This document shows positions 63,700 to 64,000 of a DNA stretch of 64,000 bases, piece after piece. Below the pieces are notes generated by a model. It worked only from the letters and a program-made list of their open reading frames with translations. It was not told the origin of the DNA and made no database searches. Position 1 is the stretch's first letter, and each line of letters opens with the position of its first letter. The position numbers were made by a program, and so were the translations under genes. The stretch comes from an uncultured Ruminococcus sp. (GTDB taxonomy: Bacteria > Bacillota > Clostridia > Oscillospirales > Ruminococcaceae), in contig CAKSJP010000001.1 in assembly GCA_934463425.1 (NCBI GenBank), positions 73,262 to 137,261 on the forward strand, in the 5' to 3' direction.

Positions 63700-63775
63700 T
63701 GGTTGGGGTGGAAGGATTTGAACCCTCGGAATGATGGAGTCAGAGTCCACTGCCTTACCGCTTGGCTACACCCCA
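63700..63775 (-). tRNA. tRNA-Gln(CTG), left copy
   Basis: On the minus strand the 76 bases fold into a standard cloverleaf: acceptor TGGGGTG with CACCCCA, D arm with AGCCAAGCGGTAAGGC, anticodon stem GTGGA/TCCAT around loop CTCTGAC (anticodon CTG, reading CAG), T arm GAGGGTTCGAATCCTTC and an encoded CCA end. The discriminator base is A. Confidence 0.93.
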
Positions 63776-63808
63776 GATTATCTGTCATCTACATCAGGCG
63801 ACTTAATT

Positions 63809-63837
63809 AGTATAGCATAAAACAAGAAAAAAGTCAA
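63809..63837 (-). promoter_or_regulatory. Promoter of the left tRNA-Gln copy
   Basis: Minus-strand TTGACT (complement of 63832-63837), a 17-base spacer and an extended TGCTATACT (complement of 63809-63814), 33 bases before the tRNA. Confidence 0.8.
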
Positions 63838-63887
63838 TGGTCTATTTTGTAAATGATAAATGAAATATTTTTTATTGATATAAGAAA

Positions 63888-63919
63888 TAAAAACAGCTTC
63901 TGTCATTTACAGAAGCTGT
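63888..63919 (-). terminator. Terminator of the right tRNA-Gln copy
   Basis: The same 11-bp stem as in the left copy (arms 63893-63903 and 63909-63919), followed by a T-run on the minus strand. Confidence 0.85.
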
Positions 63920-63925
63920 TAAAAT

Positions 63926-64000
63926 TGGTTGGGGTGGAAGGATTTGAACCCTCGGAATGATGGAGTCAGAGTCCACTGCCTTACCGCTTGGCTACACCCC
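63926..64000 (-). tRNA. tRNA-Gln(CTG), right copy (lacks its first base at the window edge)
   Basis: Identical to the left copy over all 75 bases that are visible; the first base of the acceptor stem falls outside the window. Its promoter lies to the right and is not seen. Confidence 0.9.

Larger units (their letters stand above)
63655..64000. repeat. Tandem repeat of tRNA plus terminator
   Basis: The segments 63660-63774 and 63886-64000 are nearly identical (about 115 bases each, differing mainly near the stem flanks) and start 226 bases apart. The block comprises the tRNA and its terminator; the promoter region in between is not matched by the visible part of the second unit. Confidence 0.85.

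Noticed and set aside
1..64000. CRISPR arrays, insertion sequences, prophage or defence islands
   Set aside because: No regularly spaced repeats, transposase, integrase, phage structural or restriction/toxin genes were found in any frame.

Overview
The window looks like a chromosomal, largely housekeeping segment of a low-to-mid GC Firmicute of the Clostridia, most likely a Ruminococcus-like member of the Oscillospiraceae. Supporting signs are strong AGGAGG-type ribosome binding sites, extended -10 (TGnTATAAT) promoters, frequent TTG/GTG starts, AddAB instead of RecBCD, a PyrR-type attenuator, a PurO-type IMP cyclohydrolase beside a stand-alone AICAR transformylase, and DUF5685 and DUF5711 proteins. 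The genus is an inference. No phage, IS element, plasmid gene or CRISPR array was seen.

Layout: (1) 1-11.8 kb: a partial secreted C39-like protein, pcrA with a TIM-barrel amidohydrolase, pyruvate kinase, a PP2C phosphatase, a three-gene operon (membrane zinc ribbon / DUF5685 / J-domain protein), a Nudix hydrolase, and a membrane glycosyltransferase paired with a WG-repeat-like lipid-side protein. (2) 11.8-21.1 kb: purine operon purE-purC-purF-like-purF-purM-purN-purO-AICARFT-purD. Its first PurF paralogue lacks the catalytic cysteine. (3) 21.1-25.3 kb: uvrC, rsmD-coaD-coiled-coil gene, an Lrp/AsnC regulator. (4) 25.3-33.3 kb: addB-addA-rsmA. (5) 33.3-42.9 kb: pyrimidine operon pyrR-pyrC-pyrF-carA-carB-pyrK-pyrD behind a PyrR attenuator, then ruvX. 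(6) 43-48.1 kb: a group B-like [FeFe] hydrogenase, an intracellular GH5 glycosidase divergent from an AraC regulator, and pheA. (7) 48.2-52.9 kb: ruvC-ruvA-ruvB, glmM, an RNA methyltransferase-like gene. (8) 52.9-63.6 kb: ECF transporter core ecfA1-ecfA2-ecfT, a YfhO-like protein, truA, DUF5711, CvpA-like and ClpE-like genes. (9) 63.7-64 kb: two nearly identical tRNA-Gln(CTG) units.

Most genes join in tight co-directional operons with 1-8 bp overlaps or gaps. Purine genes turn PRPP into IMP, but purL, purB and purK are absent here. Pyrimidine genes run carbamoyl phosphate to UMP, but pyrB and pyrE are absent here.

The least ordinary parts are the Cys-less PurF paralogue, the DUF5685/J-protein module, and the 512-bp control region between GH5 and AraC. 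That region has a perfect inverted repeat between divergent promoters and a leader with mutually exclusive pairings. I did not find a clear undescribed defence or mobile system.
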